Below, piece after piece: positions 13,234 to 24,854 of a DNA stretch of 64,000 nucleotides (its first letter is position 1; every line of letters begins with the position of its first letter). Source of the DNA: Ciona intestinalis (Eukaryota; Chordata; Ascidiacea; Phlebobranchia; Cionidae); the NCBI RefSeq assembly GCF_000224145.3, contig NW_004190341.2, positions 62,001 through 126,000 of the forward strand, in the 5' to 3' direction. Made by a program: the position numbers and the translations under genes. The notes under the pieces were generated by a model, which saw only the letters and a list, made by a program, of their open reading frames with translations, had not been told where the DNA came from and made no database searches.

Positions 13234-14431
13234 CGGTGGCGTCGAAAGATTCCTCCATTTGTTTGAAAACTTCTTCTTCCTCTGAGGCTGAAGGTTTCAT
13301 TCCGTTCCCTGAATCACTGAAGAACTGTGGGGAGGTGTGTGGGGTTATATATGAGTAATTTGATACAAGGGTAAATCTTTAATGGAAAAGCATTAAAGCT
13401 AAGTTTGGTAGGGCGTTTGGTTAGTTTCATTCTGTTCCCTGAATCACTGAAGAACTGTGGGGAATATATATAAGTGTTTAAATTTGAGGCATATGATTCA
13501 GGTGTTCGTTGCTAGGTTTACTGTAACGTTTAAGTTTGGTAGGGAGTAAATTTGGTTGGTTTTATTCTGTTTCCTAAATCACTAAAAAACTGTGGGGTGT
13601 ATGGGGTAATATATGAGCCGTATGTTTCAGGGTACTAAATGCAGCCTTTAACGAATATGTATTCCAAGTTAAGATTAGTGGCCCCCCGGATAAATAAATT
13701 TGATAAGTTTCATTCCGTTTGTNNNNNNNNNNNNNNNNNNNNNNNNNNNNNNNNNNNNNNNNNNNNNNNNNNNNNNNNNNNNNNNNNNNNNNNNNNNNNN
13801 NNNNNNNNNNNNNNNNNNNNNNNNNNNNNNNNNNNNNNNNNNNNNNNNNNNGGCGGGGGGTAAATTTGGTTAGTTTCATCCCCTGAACCACTAAAGAACT
13901 GTAAGGTTTGATAAACGTGATAGGTGGGAGGTAGGTAATTAAAACACAAGGTATTGGAACACATAGTATTAGTAGGCGCACTAAAGTGTAGTTAGATTGT
14001 TTGTATATGAATATATTATAAACGGCATATGCTGTTTGGGACCCATATTTGGGACCCAAAGACTAACACCTTTGCCCTGCATAGGCTTTTACACATTTTC
14101 CCCAAAGTTTTGAGTCTAACAATATGACATTAAACGTAAAGCAACAGAAAAATTTGTTGCGCTTAGAATTCATATTATGCATTTATATTTATACCAACTT
14201 TTTGAGCCTAACATTAAATTATGTCTTTTGGCGTTTTTAGCATGAATATTATACAGTTGTATTCATTCTTTCTCTAACCTTTTTCAGCCTATGTCTGAAT
14301 GTATGTCGTTCCCCATGTTGTCCTGAGTACGTATTACTTCGTTGGAAATCATAACTACGCACAGAACACGAGTCCCCTGTACTAGCGTCGCTTATTTGGT
14401 CGGAGCACGTACGTGAACGTGTGCGAAACAT
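13234..14431 (-). CDS. First two coding exons of an unidentified gene (partial)
   Basis: Exon 14431-14279 starts with ATG (MFRTRSRTCSDQISDAS) and ends AAAAAG|GTTAGA in phase 0 after 51 codons. Exon 13324-13234 starts after CCCCACAG in phase 0 (FFSDSGNGMKPSASEEEE), has 30 codons and ends ACCG|GTTTGT in phase 1. The joined start is Ser/Arg-rich and then acidic. No domain is recognised. A possible 19-nt third exon (13149-13131, reading ECLDANG) is too short to trust. The intron holds partial copies of the second exon's start and an assembly gap, so further exons may be missing. Confidence 0.4.
13424..13910 (-). repeat. Intronic partial copies of the downstream exon's acceptor region
   Basis: The acceptor-plus-exon-start segment at 13324 (CCCCACAG then TTCTTCAGTGATTCAGGGAA) recurs with changes at about 13467, 13593 and 13899. 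Each copy is followed by a diverged tail (AAACTAACCAAA...). The copies keep an AG acceptor but not the rest of the exon. The run is interrupted by the N gap at 13723-13851. Confidence 0.5.
13723..13851. other. Assembly gap (N run)
   Basis: 129 consecutive N within the array of exon-like copies, a likely collapse point for assembly. Open frames spanning it are artefacts. Confidence 0.95.
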
Positions 14432-15214
14432 TGCCAATAATGACCTATTATTATTCTATTATTAACCTATTATTGACTAATAATTGCCTAAACCTGCGTA
14501 GTATGTGTCACAAAATATAAAATATATCTTGCTTTCCAAACAGCAATATTCCAAACACCTTGCAAACAACAAACAATAATCTATAATACAGCTAGTTTTA
14601 TCAATTTAAAACAGTAATAAAAACAAAATACCACAAAACCTGCCCTGGTATTAATAACTTACACATCAGGTCACTAATACTTTCAAATTTTAACACATTT
14701 AAGATTTAACACAAGTACCTAACCACCTGCGATATTATAAATAACAAACAACAATCCTAAATACACCTTTTAATATATAAGTACCAGGTAAAAACTATAA
14801 ATAAATAACAATTATATCTGAACCCTACCATAAATAAAACAAATAGAAATAAAGGTAATGTTCCCGCAGTTTCCACAAACTATGACGTACAGAACAGCTT
14901 AAACACCTGATCAATTATGAACAATAAACACCAATCTTTGATAAACATAATTCAATTTATTTAAAATAAATAAGCTAGCCTTTTAAAAAGGTTCCTTGTT
15001 AAATTTCAAACAAAATCCAACCAATTCCACCATATAACCCGCACAGAAATAGCTTAAACACCTGATCCTTCCAAACAACAAACACTAAACCCTCCATATC
15101 CTTTCAGACATTTAAACAGGAAGCTATCGGTGGGCAGAACCTCCACACAGTAGATACTAAACCTCCCATGAGGATTCTATCTATCTGACTTTCAATTCAA
15201 GAGACACATTTGCT
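14432..15214. other. No gene seen
   Basis: AT-rich. Phrases such as CACCTGATC and CAAACAACAAACA(A/C)T recur at about 14560, 14908 and 15060, suggesting an old tandem duplication. Nothing coding is supported. Confidence 0.3.
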
Positions 15215-15910
15215 ATCTATATCGTTGCCAGATATAAGACGCCTTTGAACTAAAAGCGTGTGTAGCCACTTAACTATAGACCACTTACTAGTTACTACTG
15301 TATAGGAAACACACAGACATTAAGAAATACTTCACAGTATCCCTATGCGTCCCAAATAAACCATACACAAACAATACAAAACAGATACAATGTTATATCT
15401 ATGCCAGATATAAGACGCCTTTGAACTAAAAGCGTGTGTAGCCACTTAACTATAGACTGATTACTACTGTATAGGAATCACACACAGACATTGAGAAATG
15501 CTTTACATTATCCATATCGGACCATATGCGTCTCAAATTAAACCATACACAAACAATATAGCATCTATATTTGTGTCAGATATAAAATACCTTTGAACTA
15601 AAAGCGTGTGTAGGCACTTAACCGAAGGCTACTCTCTACTGTATAGGAATTACATAGAGAAATATACATGGGCGCTCACCATATAAACAAATAGATCTTA
15701 TATAGGCCTGTTATATCATTCTTTACCTTTGATCTAAATGTGGACTACTGACTACTGTTAAGGAAACATACGCAAACATACTTTTCTTAATTCTATGTCC
15801 TAAATTCAACCATACACAAACAATACACAACACATACAATATTGTATCTATGCCAGATAAAGGATGACTTTGAACTAAAAGTGTGTGTAGGCATTTAACT
15901 ATAGAGTAAT
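15215..15910 (+). repeat. Tandem repeat, ~170-180-bp period, 4-5 copies
   Basis: The phrase GACGCCTTTGAACTAAAAGC with GTGTGTAG(C/G)CACTTAAC recurs near 15238, 15416, 15590 (as ATACC) and 15866, with a degenerate copy near 15725. Each is followed by ACTGTATAGGAA, CACACAGACATT and ACCATACACAAACAATA. Confidence 0.6.
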
Positions 15911-16244
15911 GTATAAGAATCAGACACAGACATAATTTAACTTATGTACCTAATACTACATCATACACATTTCCATGATACACACAATATTGTCTGATGT
16001 CTTAAACCATGAACACAACACACAAATACACCGCATTACACCAAACATTAAGTTAAACTTTCACTTGAGACATTAAAGATATTACCTTCATATAAAAGGG
16101 GGAATAAATCAAAATATGAATCTGCATAAAGTTTATTGCCATGCTAGAAGTCCAATGTGCTTTTAAAGTCAGCATAATTTATATATGTTGTTGCTGCTGT
16201 GTATTAAATATGCAAGTGTGTATGGTTTATGCTTTATACTGTTT

Positions 16245-16370
16245 GTGTTTCATTACTGGTACACTGTTTGTGCTTTATACTGGTACGCTGTTTGTGCTTT
16301 ATTACTGGTACACTGTTTGTGCTTTATTACTGGTACACTGTTTGTGCTTTATACTGGTACACTGTCTTGA
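16245..16370 (+). repeat. 24-25-bp minisatellite
   Basis: About five units of TGTTTGTGCTTTATTACTGG with a TACAC joint. The unit length of 24 or 25 lets frames run open for short stretches on the plus strand, which explains the apparent hydrophobic open frames here. Confidence 0.7.
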
Positions 16371-16885
16371 ATAATTACAAATAAACCAAGCCCTGGAAGT
16401 CCAATGCCAAACTACAGCCCAGGTGAATGACATACATTCTATAATGCACTAGGGACCCACACACTGTGCGTTAAATAAAGTTAAAGATACGTCAAACGCA
16501 GGAACAAATTTCACACCGAAACTTCAACATTGTTAATCTTTATCTAATAAAACCTAATTTTACTTAATAACTTTACCCTTAAGCTCCAAAGCCAAACTAA
16601 TAAAATGGGTAACAAGTCTTAAGTACTCATAAAAGGTTCTCTTATACACACGGTGTTACGAATACATCAACTACAGCATGAAGTAATAAATTTCACATTG
16701 AAACTGAAACATTCTTTAATCCATATCTAATAAATGTTTAATTAAACTAATAAACCTAATCCTCGAGCTTCAATGCTAAACTATAGACCAGTTGTCATTG
16801 CTAGTCATAAACGCATGCATTAGGTGCTTGTACAAACTAAATGCTAAGATTGAGCCACAGCCAGGATGTAATGCCTAAACCTTAC

Positions 16886-16982
16886 TGGAACACCAGACAT
16901 CCTGGCCCATGCAAAGTCGAGGGAAATACCGACGACAAACGCTTCGTCACAAACGAAAACAACAACATAAATGCAAGCGTTC
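16886..16982 (-). other. Weak candidate exon
   Basis: A minus-strand segment between a TGCATTTAG acceptor and a CCA|GTAAGG donor is open in a frame reading CDEAFVVGISLDFAWARM. It is less AT-rich than the surroundings. No partner exon or family was identified, and it may be chance. Confidence 0.2.
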
Positions 16983-17266
16983 TAAATGCAAGGTCTTAAG
17001 AATTGTATGAACCATAACAATGCACAGGATTAAGCAGTAACGCGGTGTTGTTGTTCGATTAATCTTCTTAATACATCATATGACAATAACATCCTATAAA
17101 TATGCCACACGTATTTTATGTTTCCCGGAAATATGTTATTCAGCTGCTGTTTCTAAAGAGGCAGAATATAGTTTTGAAATTGCTGTTCTCGTAAATTTAA
17201 TGTTAGCTTTATTCTAACGAATATTTTGTGTGAAATCTAATATAAGCAGCAAAATGTATCAAATTA

Positions 17267-17500
17267 TAGTTGTATTTGATCGACACTTTGGTATTTCTTC
17301 CGTAGTTTTACAAAGTGTCGACAAAACAATAACCTTGAATTGGTTGCACTACAAGTGCTGTTCAAATACAACTTAACTTATATAAACACCTGTAAAAAGT
17401 GGTGCAACCATTTTAAGGTTATTGTTTGTTGACACTTTGTAAAACTGTCAACATTATTTCACAAAACATCAGCAAAACAATAACCTTGAATCATCTAGCC
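17267..17500. repeat. Family C copies in inverted arrangement
   Basis: A minus-orientation unit (AACAATAACCTTGAATTGG at ~17325) is followed by a plus-orientation unit (AACTTATATAAACACCTGTA at ~17373), and then another partial minus unit (~17475). Together they form a hairpin-capable inverted repeat. Confidence 0.55.
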
Positions 17501-19511
17501 TGCAGTAGATTCAACACATCTTTTCCAAAAACAAATAACGCAACACCTACCCAACTTTATAAACCATACAACAGTTGCACTGACAAGTAAACATGTACAT
17601 ATCTAAGCCAACCACAATCAGATTCAGTTATAAACGTGCGCGTTAAATACCACAGATGAAGATAATCTTGTTTCTACAAATGTCATTTGTCTGCGGGCCG
17701 AGCTATGCAACGTGAGCATGAGGTGTGTGAATCATACCGACGTTGTGCAATGTATATTGACGCATTAAATACCTTATCTAAGTGTTGATTTATATATATA
17801 TGTATATTTGATTGCGTTATGTTTAATAACAGTATATTTTATTATTCTATTTGCACCATTAGTAATTACAAGTTACACAGTGCCAATAATAAATAGTTAT
17901 CAATACCTTTTGATTGATGTATATTTAATTATATTATGTTTATTCACGATATTTTATATCATTTACGATTTATGTAAATTATCCTCTGTTTACAATTACT
18001 TTTTAACTGATACCTTTAGTTTGTTTGGAAACCTAAATAACTTTAACTTAACCAAAAACTGCAATTAGATTTTGTTTGTCTAATAATCCACCTAAACAAC
18101 CAACGTATACTTCACACTTGTATTTATATTCATTGTTCTAAAATAAAAAAAATCAAAAAAAAAACGAACTCTCTAAAATGACCTATGCCTAACCACAAAG
18201 CCAAAATACAACTAATTAAAAATTTGATCAAAAAATCTACCTCATTGCACCTAAAAAACCACCAAAACCTTCAATTGAAACCATTACTAACCACAGTTGA
18301 CCTGCAGCACCCACCATGCTACCATGTATTGCGCGATTTGCAAATTGACCTGTCAATCAAACTGGGCTTAAAATAGAATGTTTAAAACGGTGGCTGGAGT
18401 AAAAGAGCGGATAGTTTCATATTACACGCTTGTATTACTACGAATTAAGCTGCACTATATTTGTATGTGTTGTGTGTGTTGTATTGTATGGGTGTTTGAA
18501 TGATCAGTATTTATATTCATTTTTGGGATTGTTAATTATATATGGGCGTACCATGCTAGATGTATGATGGTTAAATTTAAAATGACAATAAAAGCAAATA
18601 TATATCTTTTTTAATGTTTTTTTTTTCTTTGTTTAAAGCTTTTACTGGAATAAATATTGAAATTGCAATAAATTTAGTAGCTTAGAAACACAAGTTTGAG
18701 TTTCTTTATATCTCTAAATATGCTAGGCTACATATTAGTAGCATTTTGTATGTGATGGTGAAGTTTAAAATAACAATAAAAAGATATTTTAATTTTAAAT
18801 ATTCATTTTCAATTTTAACTAGAATGAATATAGACATAATTACAATGTATTTATTGGCCCAGAAAACCCCAGTCGGCTTTTTTAATATCATGAATCTAAC
18901 AACTTCCATTAAAATGATGGGCTTTATAATAGTCGCATTTTGATTCCGGTTTTTCTCTAAATCCTTTGTTGATAACAATGATAATGTTGGTATAATTATT
19001 CTTTAAGCCCACCCTTTTATAACCACCCAAAGTGCAATACCAACGTATAAAGGTAATCACATATTCTTAACGAGGTTACCATTTCAATATAACAATACTT
19101 CTGATGCTGCATACGACACAACAGACAGATAGAGAAAACCAAAGACGGTAGCATAATAATACAATAGTCCCAACTCCCAACTCCCAATGTTCAATTTACC
19201 GTCTTAATATAGCAAAGCTGGTGGCGGTTACGCAACACAACCAGGGGCAGACACACGAGGGTCTGCCTCCTCTCCCTTTGAATTTAGAAAAATAATTAAA
19301 AAAATAATTAAAAACATATTTTTTTATGTGGGTTATTATTTATGTCAGTCAAGGTATGTTTTTATTGAGCATGTTACGTTTCATACGTGTCCATTTTCTA
19401 GGCAAAAACTTGCAGTCCCCCTAAATTCCTGGATACGCCCTTGAAGACAACAGACAGATAGAAGTATAGACAGTAGCATAACAATACAATATATAGTAAA
19501 TATAATCCCAC
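17501..19511. other. No gene seen; AT-rich with one old duplication
   Basis: Two diverged copies of a segment with ATG(C)TAG, GATGGT(T/G)AA(A/G)TTTAAAAT and ACAATAAAA lie near 18550 and 18722. Open frames at 17808-18376 and 18706-18978 are very AT-rich and lack splice context. A CCCCTAAATTCCTGGATACG repeat-end phrase sits near 19418. Confidence 0.3.
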
Positions 19512-19636
19512 CGTTTCCACATTGCTTTCATCCAAGATCCACAACTTCTGCTCCGCAAGAACGCAATATTTTGTTGACCATACACCAGATGCTAGCTGTC
19601 CGCATGACAACCGATGACTTGGGAGGCCTTGGATAT
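19512..19636 (-). CDS. Candidate exon with PH-domain-like start (partial)
   Basis: A GACATCACAG acceptor at 19637 is followed by 125 nt open in one frame and closed by AACG|GTGGGA in phase 0. The peptide includes GQLASGVWSTKYCVLAEQK then LWILDESN. This pattern, with a Trp and a K-Y-x-V-L strand pair, resembles the first two strands of a pleckstrin-homology domain. The resemblance is by eye. No neighbouring exon was matched, so the product and start are unknown. Confidence 0.35.
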
Positions 19637-19837
19637 CTGTGATGTCATAATAAGGTTTTTTACATTACATACGATACACTCAGGGTGCTACCATCTAGAC
19701 CCCACTTAGGCAGTTTATAGACACTCAGTAATAGAGATTCTATTCTATAAGGGTGAGGTCTTCAGTGAGGCTTTGGCCTCAGTTTTTTATATCTTTAATA
19801 ATTGCCAAAAGATAAAGTTTTGGGTGAAAACATAGAC

Positions 19838-19915
19838 TGCGCTGAACAATGCTGGGTGTAGATATTTCTTTGTTTGTTCTTTTTACACCGAGGCAAGCGA
19901 CGTTGTATTATACAC
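19838..19915. mobile_element. Fragment of the small inverted-repeat element
   Basis: The right-arm words GCGCTGAACAATGCTGGGTG and GTAGATATTTCTTTG, followed by TTTTTACACCGAGGCAAGC, match parts of the complete element at 3712-3850. Only one arm and part of the core remain. Confidence 0.5.
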
Positions 19916-20224
19916 AACTGTACTGCAGGAGTAATTGAGACCAACAACTTCCTAATTTACTTCCTGGATTATTTATATTTAAACTAATTTGAATTTTCCC
20001 GCACTTTCTGAGGTTGTAACATAGTAGTCGATTAATTTATGTATATTTAGTTTAGGTTACCGGTGTTAAATTTAGAATACACTTTCCACAAGCCACTACA
20101 ATGAGTGTGTAGTTTTTCCTACAACAATAGGTGTTTTTGCACCTTCGGTGTTTTAAAAGGGCATTTATTATGGAGATTTTTACTCTTAAATTTTTGCTAG
20201 TAGTTCTATTTTGCCTAAACTAAA

Positions 20225-20548
20225 TTATGATAGGCTTCTTAATGTATGTAACTTATTTATCCTCGCATGGCTGGGCAACGATAGTCGTTATAACACGGGT
20301 GTTCTGTTTCATGCACCTCGTGCCCACTTACAAGTTACCACATATGTAACTTATTTATCCTCGAATGGCAGGGCAACGATAGTCGTTATAACACGGGTGT
20401 TCTGTTTCATACATCTCGTGCCCGCTTACAAGTTACCACGTATGTAACTTGCTAGTTCTTGCATGGCAGGGCAATGACAGTCGTTATAACACAGGTGTTC
20501 TGTTTTTTATATACCTTGTGCCTGCTTACAAGTTACCACATATATAAC
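20225..20548 (+). repeat. Family B array, ~3.3 units
   Basis: Units read GTAACTTATTTATCCTCGCA, GGGCAACGATAGTCGTTATA, GTGTTCTGTTTCATACACC and GCTTACAAGTTACCAC. The third unit is more diverged. The array ends about 20 bp before the candidate exon at 20569. Confidence 0.75.
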
Positions 20549-20568
20549 TGGATTAATTGATTGGTATT

Positions 20569-20722
20569 ATGCGTTTTCGCACCAATATTCTATATCAAAA
20601 CAGGGTTTTGGAAGTTCCCAGGTGTTATGAACCTTATACCTCCCATGAACTTTTGCACTTAGCATGTAAACAACATTCATGTAAATTAAATGCAAATGTG
20701 GAAACTAATGAAGATTTCTCGG
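20569..20722 (+). CDS. Candidate Cys/His-containing first exon, unknown product (partial)
   Basis: The ATG at 20569 opens 51 codons (MRFRTNILYQNRVLEVPRC at the start) and ends TCGG|GTAAGT, a strong donor, in phase 1. The middle holds two Cys and three His (LLHLACKQHSCKL), which might bind metal, but no known motif is met. An alternative start is an acceptor AACAG at about 20604, making it an internal exon. No downstream exon was matched. Confidence 0.33.
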
Positions 20723-21063
20723 GTAAGTTAAATATCAGGCCTGGTGGAAAGTGTTAGAGAGCAGGGGTTAGTAGTCATTGAATAACAATAATTTTATTTG
20801 TCTCTTCAATTATGTAGCGAAGAAAAAAAACACATTTAAAACAAAAAGACAGGATAAAGTGACAAAAAAATAGAGAAATTACTAGTTCTGTTCAGCAGAT
20901 AACAGACTTATTATTGTAAATTAAACGTAAATCCACACAACGCTCACCACACACTGCAAGCCATCCTCTCATGTCCATTTCTTGGCATTAAATTTATCAC
21001 CATTCACATATAGTTATATAAACATCTGGAATACAAAATAAAGAACTATCTGTCTACATTAAA

Positions 21064-21268
21064 AATGTCCAATATGTAACTTTGTGGGTGATTGTTTTTC
21101 TGTGCTGACAATTTAGACAACCCATTAGTGGCCACTGGGTTGGAGTAATTACCGTTAAGCGTCTTGCCCAAGGACACATAAGCTGATAAATTTCAAGCTC
21201 CAAACCGGCATCCTTTTACAATACAAGCTCCTAGAGTCCTAACCACTGGGCCACAGCACTAAAATTCA
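21064..21268 (-). mobile_element. tRNA-headed SINE, near-complete body
   Basis: Read on the minus strand: the degenerate tRNA-like head is at the right (CTAACCACTGGGCCACAGC on the plus strand at ~21237), then GTCTTGCCCAAGGACACA, the ACTGGGTTGGAG motif, the CAATTTAGACAACCCATTAG motif and the AACTTTGTGGGTGATTG end. The copy lacks the tandem B tail, which marks where the amplified part begins. Confidence 0.6.
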
Positions 21269-22354
21269 AATGACCACTAGCTACACAATACTACATCTAC
21301 ATCATAATTATATACCCATCTGGCTATCCTACTCGTTTTACCCTTGCCAAAAATTGCAAGAAACAACATAAAAAGTTTTCATCCTAGCAAAAACTATATA
21401 TATATATATATATATATATGCTCTACAACAAAAAGTCATTAAAATGGCGGTTATGAATACTATATGACAACTTTACCCAAGCATATACAGCTAATACTTT
21501 CTGTTATACCGTAATACTATTTATTTTTCGCACAAAACGGCCAACACTGTCGACACAAATGCAGACGTTACAGCTAGCGTATTTACTGTTATTACGCGGT
21601 TTTATTAACACCCAACAACTACAAACAAAACCCCAGCCTTAACAACTATGCAGGTTGTGTCTAATTTTACCTTAAGCAATTAATACCGGCTAAAACAAAC
21701 AAAATTTAACCTCAAGCCGTTTAGCAAACACGAAAGCTTTGTTTTCCAAACTGTAACTGCAAACATCGCTTTGTTTTCAACAAATGGTAGGAATTTTATA
21801 AATCCTTTTCCGTCAGTGGGCGCTTTAGAGCAGCTATGGTGACGTAATGGATGCGGAGAGAATTCAATTATTTAATTAATATTTAATTAAATATAGAACT
21901 GAATAACTTAAAATTGGTTAACGCCATATTAAAGGTTTATTACAGACCCAAAAACTATCCAAATAGCCAATAAACTTTTTCAGTTACTAAAGTTTGTATA
22001 AACTAGAAGGTAACGTGTTCGAAGCTCAGTGTTGGTCGTTGTTGTGTGTAAAATATAGAGCGCCTATATAGGAAACACATTTTTTGACTTGGTACACAAA
22101 TTTCAATTGTAAATAAAAAATAATATAATATTAAAAAATTTACGGTGTTTGTGTTAATTATTTTGTCCCCATTTTATTACACCTTAGGTGTTTACCCTAC
22201 TCTGGAACTCTAAAAAGGCGCCAAAAACATAGATATCTAAATTTTGTTTTTATTATTTACAAACAAAAACTGCTAAAAGTTATAGTTTATATTAAAATTC
22301 AAATGTTTTTTAATAAATTAAAAATTTCACCCAGTAATACCTAAATCTCTTTAA
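21269..22354. other. Upstream region of MED31
   Basis: A TA dinucleotide run lies at 21399-21419. The rest is AT-rich intergenic sequence with no open frame of note. The MED31 promoter should lie in the last few hundred bases, but no TATA box or initiator can be singled out. Confidence 0.4.
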
Positions 22355-23172
22355 ATGGCGCAACAATTGCCTGCAATGCTTGGGCAAAAGTCAATTAACC
22401 TAAACGACGATTCTGTACGTTTTCAAGTCGAATTAGAATTCGTACAATGTCTCTCTAACCCCAATTATCTAAATTTTATCGCCCAACGGGGATATTTCAA
22501 GGTAATTATCATATTTCCCTACAATTCTTACAAAAAAAGTATTTATCTCACGTTTAATACATGTTATACATTTAGCATTGACATTTAAAACACAGGTCTA
22601 AATTAAACATAAGTACTACCGAAAAATAGCATTACCAAACTGTATAACAAGCTAAACCAGCTGTTTATTCACCACATACAAAGCAATAGTATATTTGTTT
22701 TTCAGTTTAAATTTTATTGATACTTTTTAAAACCATGTTTAGTCATTACGCATTGGTTGAGTGTCATTTTGGAGTCAATCTTCGCTATCAAATTAAAATA
22801 AATAAAAAGTTATAATTTTAAAAAGTGCCCAAACAACACAAAATTAAATCGAACTTAATTCTTTTCTCACAGGAATCCACATTTGTAAACTACCTTGAGT
22901 ATTTACTATACTGGAAAGAGCCGGAATACGTGAAGTATCTTCGCTACCCACAATGCCTTCACATGCTTGAGCTTTTACAACACCAGGAGTTTAGAAATGA
23001 GCTGGTTAACGCACCATGCGCAAAGTTTATCGAAGACCAGATGTTACTACATTGGCAGTTTTACACAAGGAAGAGAATTCGAGTACAGCAGAGCATGGTC
23101 GAACAAGCGAGACAAACCGGACAAAACAACGAAAACAGAGGCGTTTTAAATCAACCACAACAGAAAACTTAA
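22355..23172 (+). CDS. MED31: Mediator complex subunit 31 (MED31/SOH1)
   Basis: MED31 is part of the Mediator middle module, which links transcription factors to RNA polymerase II in the nucleus. Two exons join in phase 0: 22355-22501 (49 codons, donor AAG|GTAATT) and 22873-23172 (99 codons plus TAA), giving 148 residues against about 130 in vertebrates. The family core is plain: RFQVELEFVQCL, NPNYLNFIAQRGYF, then after the intron FVNYLEYLLYWKEPEYVKYL, YPQCLHMLELLQ and the FIEDQMLLHWQFY segment. The Gln/Asn-rich tail after about residue 120 is poorly conserved in the family. The ATG follows an AT-rich leader and is the only in-frame start before the core. Likely polyadenylation signal AATAAA at 23329. 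No oddities. Confidence 0.96.
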
Positions 23173-23479
23173 TATTAAATGAATAAATGCAACAGTTAAT
23201 GTGTTATTAGTTATTTAGGATATTCAAGATAACGCAACAAATAATTAAAATTGAGGGGTTTTAAATCAACCTAGCAAAAAACTTAACGTTATTTAATATA
23301 TTGTTGTTTATCGGGATTCCAGACAACAAATAAAATCATGGCAACTTTAATGCTGTTGTTTGATTTGATAATAACTTATTTTCTTAATGGGATTATGAAT
23401 AAATTTGACTTTATCTTTTTGTTATTATTTTCCCCAATAAAATAAACTGAAAATATTAGTTACGTTATTTGGGCTCCTT

Positions 23480-23912
23480 GCTTAAATCCTCACTGTGGGA
23501 CCTCATCTATATGGAACAGAATGTGCATATACAATGTTGGGGTAATGGGCCAACTCTGGACTAAATCCCAGGTCCCATGGCGTGTCTCACTGTAGGACCT
23601 CGCCCATATAGAATAGAATGTGCATATACAATGTTTTGGTAATGGGCCAACTCTGGCCTAAGTCTCAGGTCCCATGGCATGCCTTACTGTAGGACCTCAC
23701 CTATATAGAATAGAATGTGCATATACAATGTTGGGGTAATGAGCCAACTCTGGCCTAAGTCTCAGGTCCCATGGCATGCCTCACTGTAGGACCTCACTCA
23801 TATAGAATAGAATGTGCATATTCAATGTTGGGGTAATGGACAACTCTGGTCTAAATCCCAGGTCCCATGGCATGCCTCACCCGGTCTATACTAACTTTGG
23901 CCTTACCCATAT
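23480..23912 (-). repeat. Family A (97-bp) array, ~4.5 units
   Basis: Units read GTTGGGGTAATGGGCCAACT, TAAATCCCAGGTCCCATGGC and GGACCTC(A/G)CCCATATAGAA. It lies between the 3' end of MED31 and the 3' end of the valyl-tRNA synthetase. Confidence 0.8.
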
Positions 23913-24524
23913 AGAATACTCAAATAAGAGTAACACTGACAAATATAATGCTTTGCTACTATTAACTCCATTATGACCATGCTACAAGGCCTGTGCTGTC
24001 CTAAACTATCAGGTCATTTAGAAAACAAAGGAGTTCAAATAACAAATTCTTTAGGTTTAAAGTTACTACTGGACCGCTGATCTGGAATCTTTATTTATTT
24101 TTAGGTTCCTGCTATAACAGTATCTTCTAGAACTATAAGTAAATCCACAAAGCAACTAAATGTACATCCCTGCTACTGTAAACTAAAATATTTATAAAGA
24201 GCAACTCTGGCCGAATTCCAAGGTACTCTGGCCTTTCTTACTCTACTCTCTGTTTAGAATAAAAATACATTATAAAAGTTTAAAGTTAAAACTGATCACA
24301 CATAAAAATATCCAAAAAATAACCATTCACAAAGTTGATTTCATGGCAACTTATTAGCTGGCACGAGGTGTACGGGTTCTAGTTGGTAAGAATGAAATCT
24401 AAGCCTGGTTAAATCTAAACTATGGCTGGTCCAGAATAAGATAGAAATTTTGGAAATAGGCACCACGTCAAGGGTGTCTTGAGGGCAATTTCACCCCAAT
24501 TATTTTAATGATATTGAAGCATCT

Positions 24525-24530
24525 TTTATT
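24525..24530 (-). terminator. Polyadenylation signal, valyl-tRNA synthetase
   Basis: TTTATT on the plus strand gives AATAAA on the minus strand, about 250 nt beyond the TGA at 24782-24780. It is the best-placed canonical signal downstream of the terminal exon. Confidence 0.5.
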
Positions 24531-24779
24531 GAAAAACCTGTAAACTGAACTGCTCAAAATGTTATTCAAATTAAATATTTAGTTTTGTATTACACCATTG
24601 CTATTAAACATATCAATTATGACATCATATTACTTTTAGACCAACACACATAAAATTTCCCGAAAAAAATGAAAAACTAAATCACACATGATGGATAATA
24701 CAGTATTGTTCTATAATAAACCCCTATTATGACATCACCATAGCTTCAATTTAAACACAATCCCTATCAAATGTAACAA

Positions 24780-24854
24780 TCAAGCACTAAGCATTCTCCT
24801 GAACTCTTCTTCTGCAGTTTTCATTTTTTCAACTTCCCCAATTATTTGTTGAAC
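24780..24854 (-). CDS. VARS1: Terminal exon of valyl-tRNA synthetase
   Basis: After a TTTTCAG acceptor, 24 codons ([18 protein letters not shown], then RRML) end in TGA. The segment continues the C-terminal coiled coil of exon 33887-33738 in phase 0, and its length matches the family's ending, which also closes with a Met-Leu helix end. It lies 8.9 kb beyond the preceding exon because the serpin gene and several repeat arrays occupy the intron. No alternative terminal exon was found between 31330 and 33737. Confidence 0.85.
   Translation of the reverse strand, partial: VQQIIGEVEKMKTAEEEFRRMLSA

Noticed and set aside
13574..14059. 161-codon minus-strand open frame
   Set aside because: It is mostly N plus intronic exon-like repeats; not a real coding unit.
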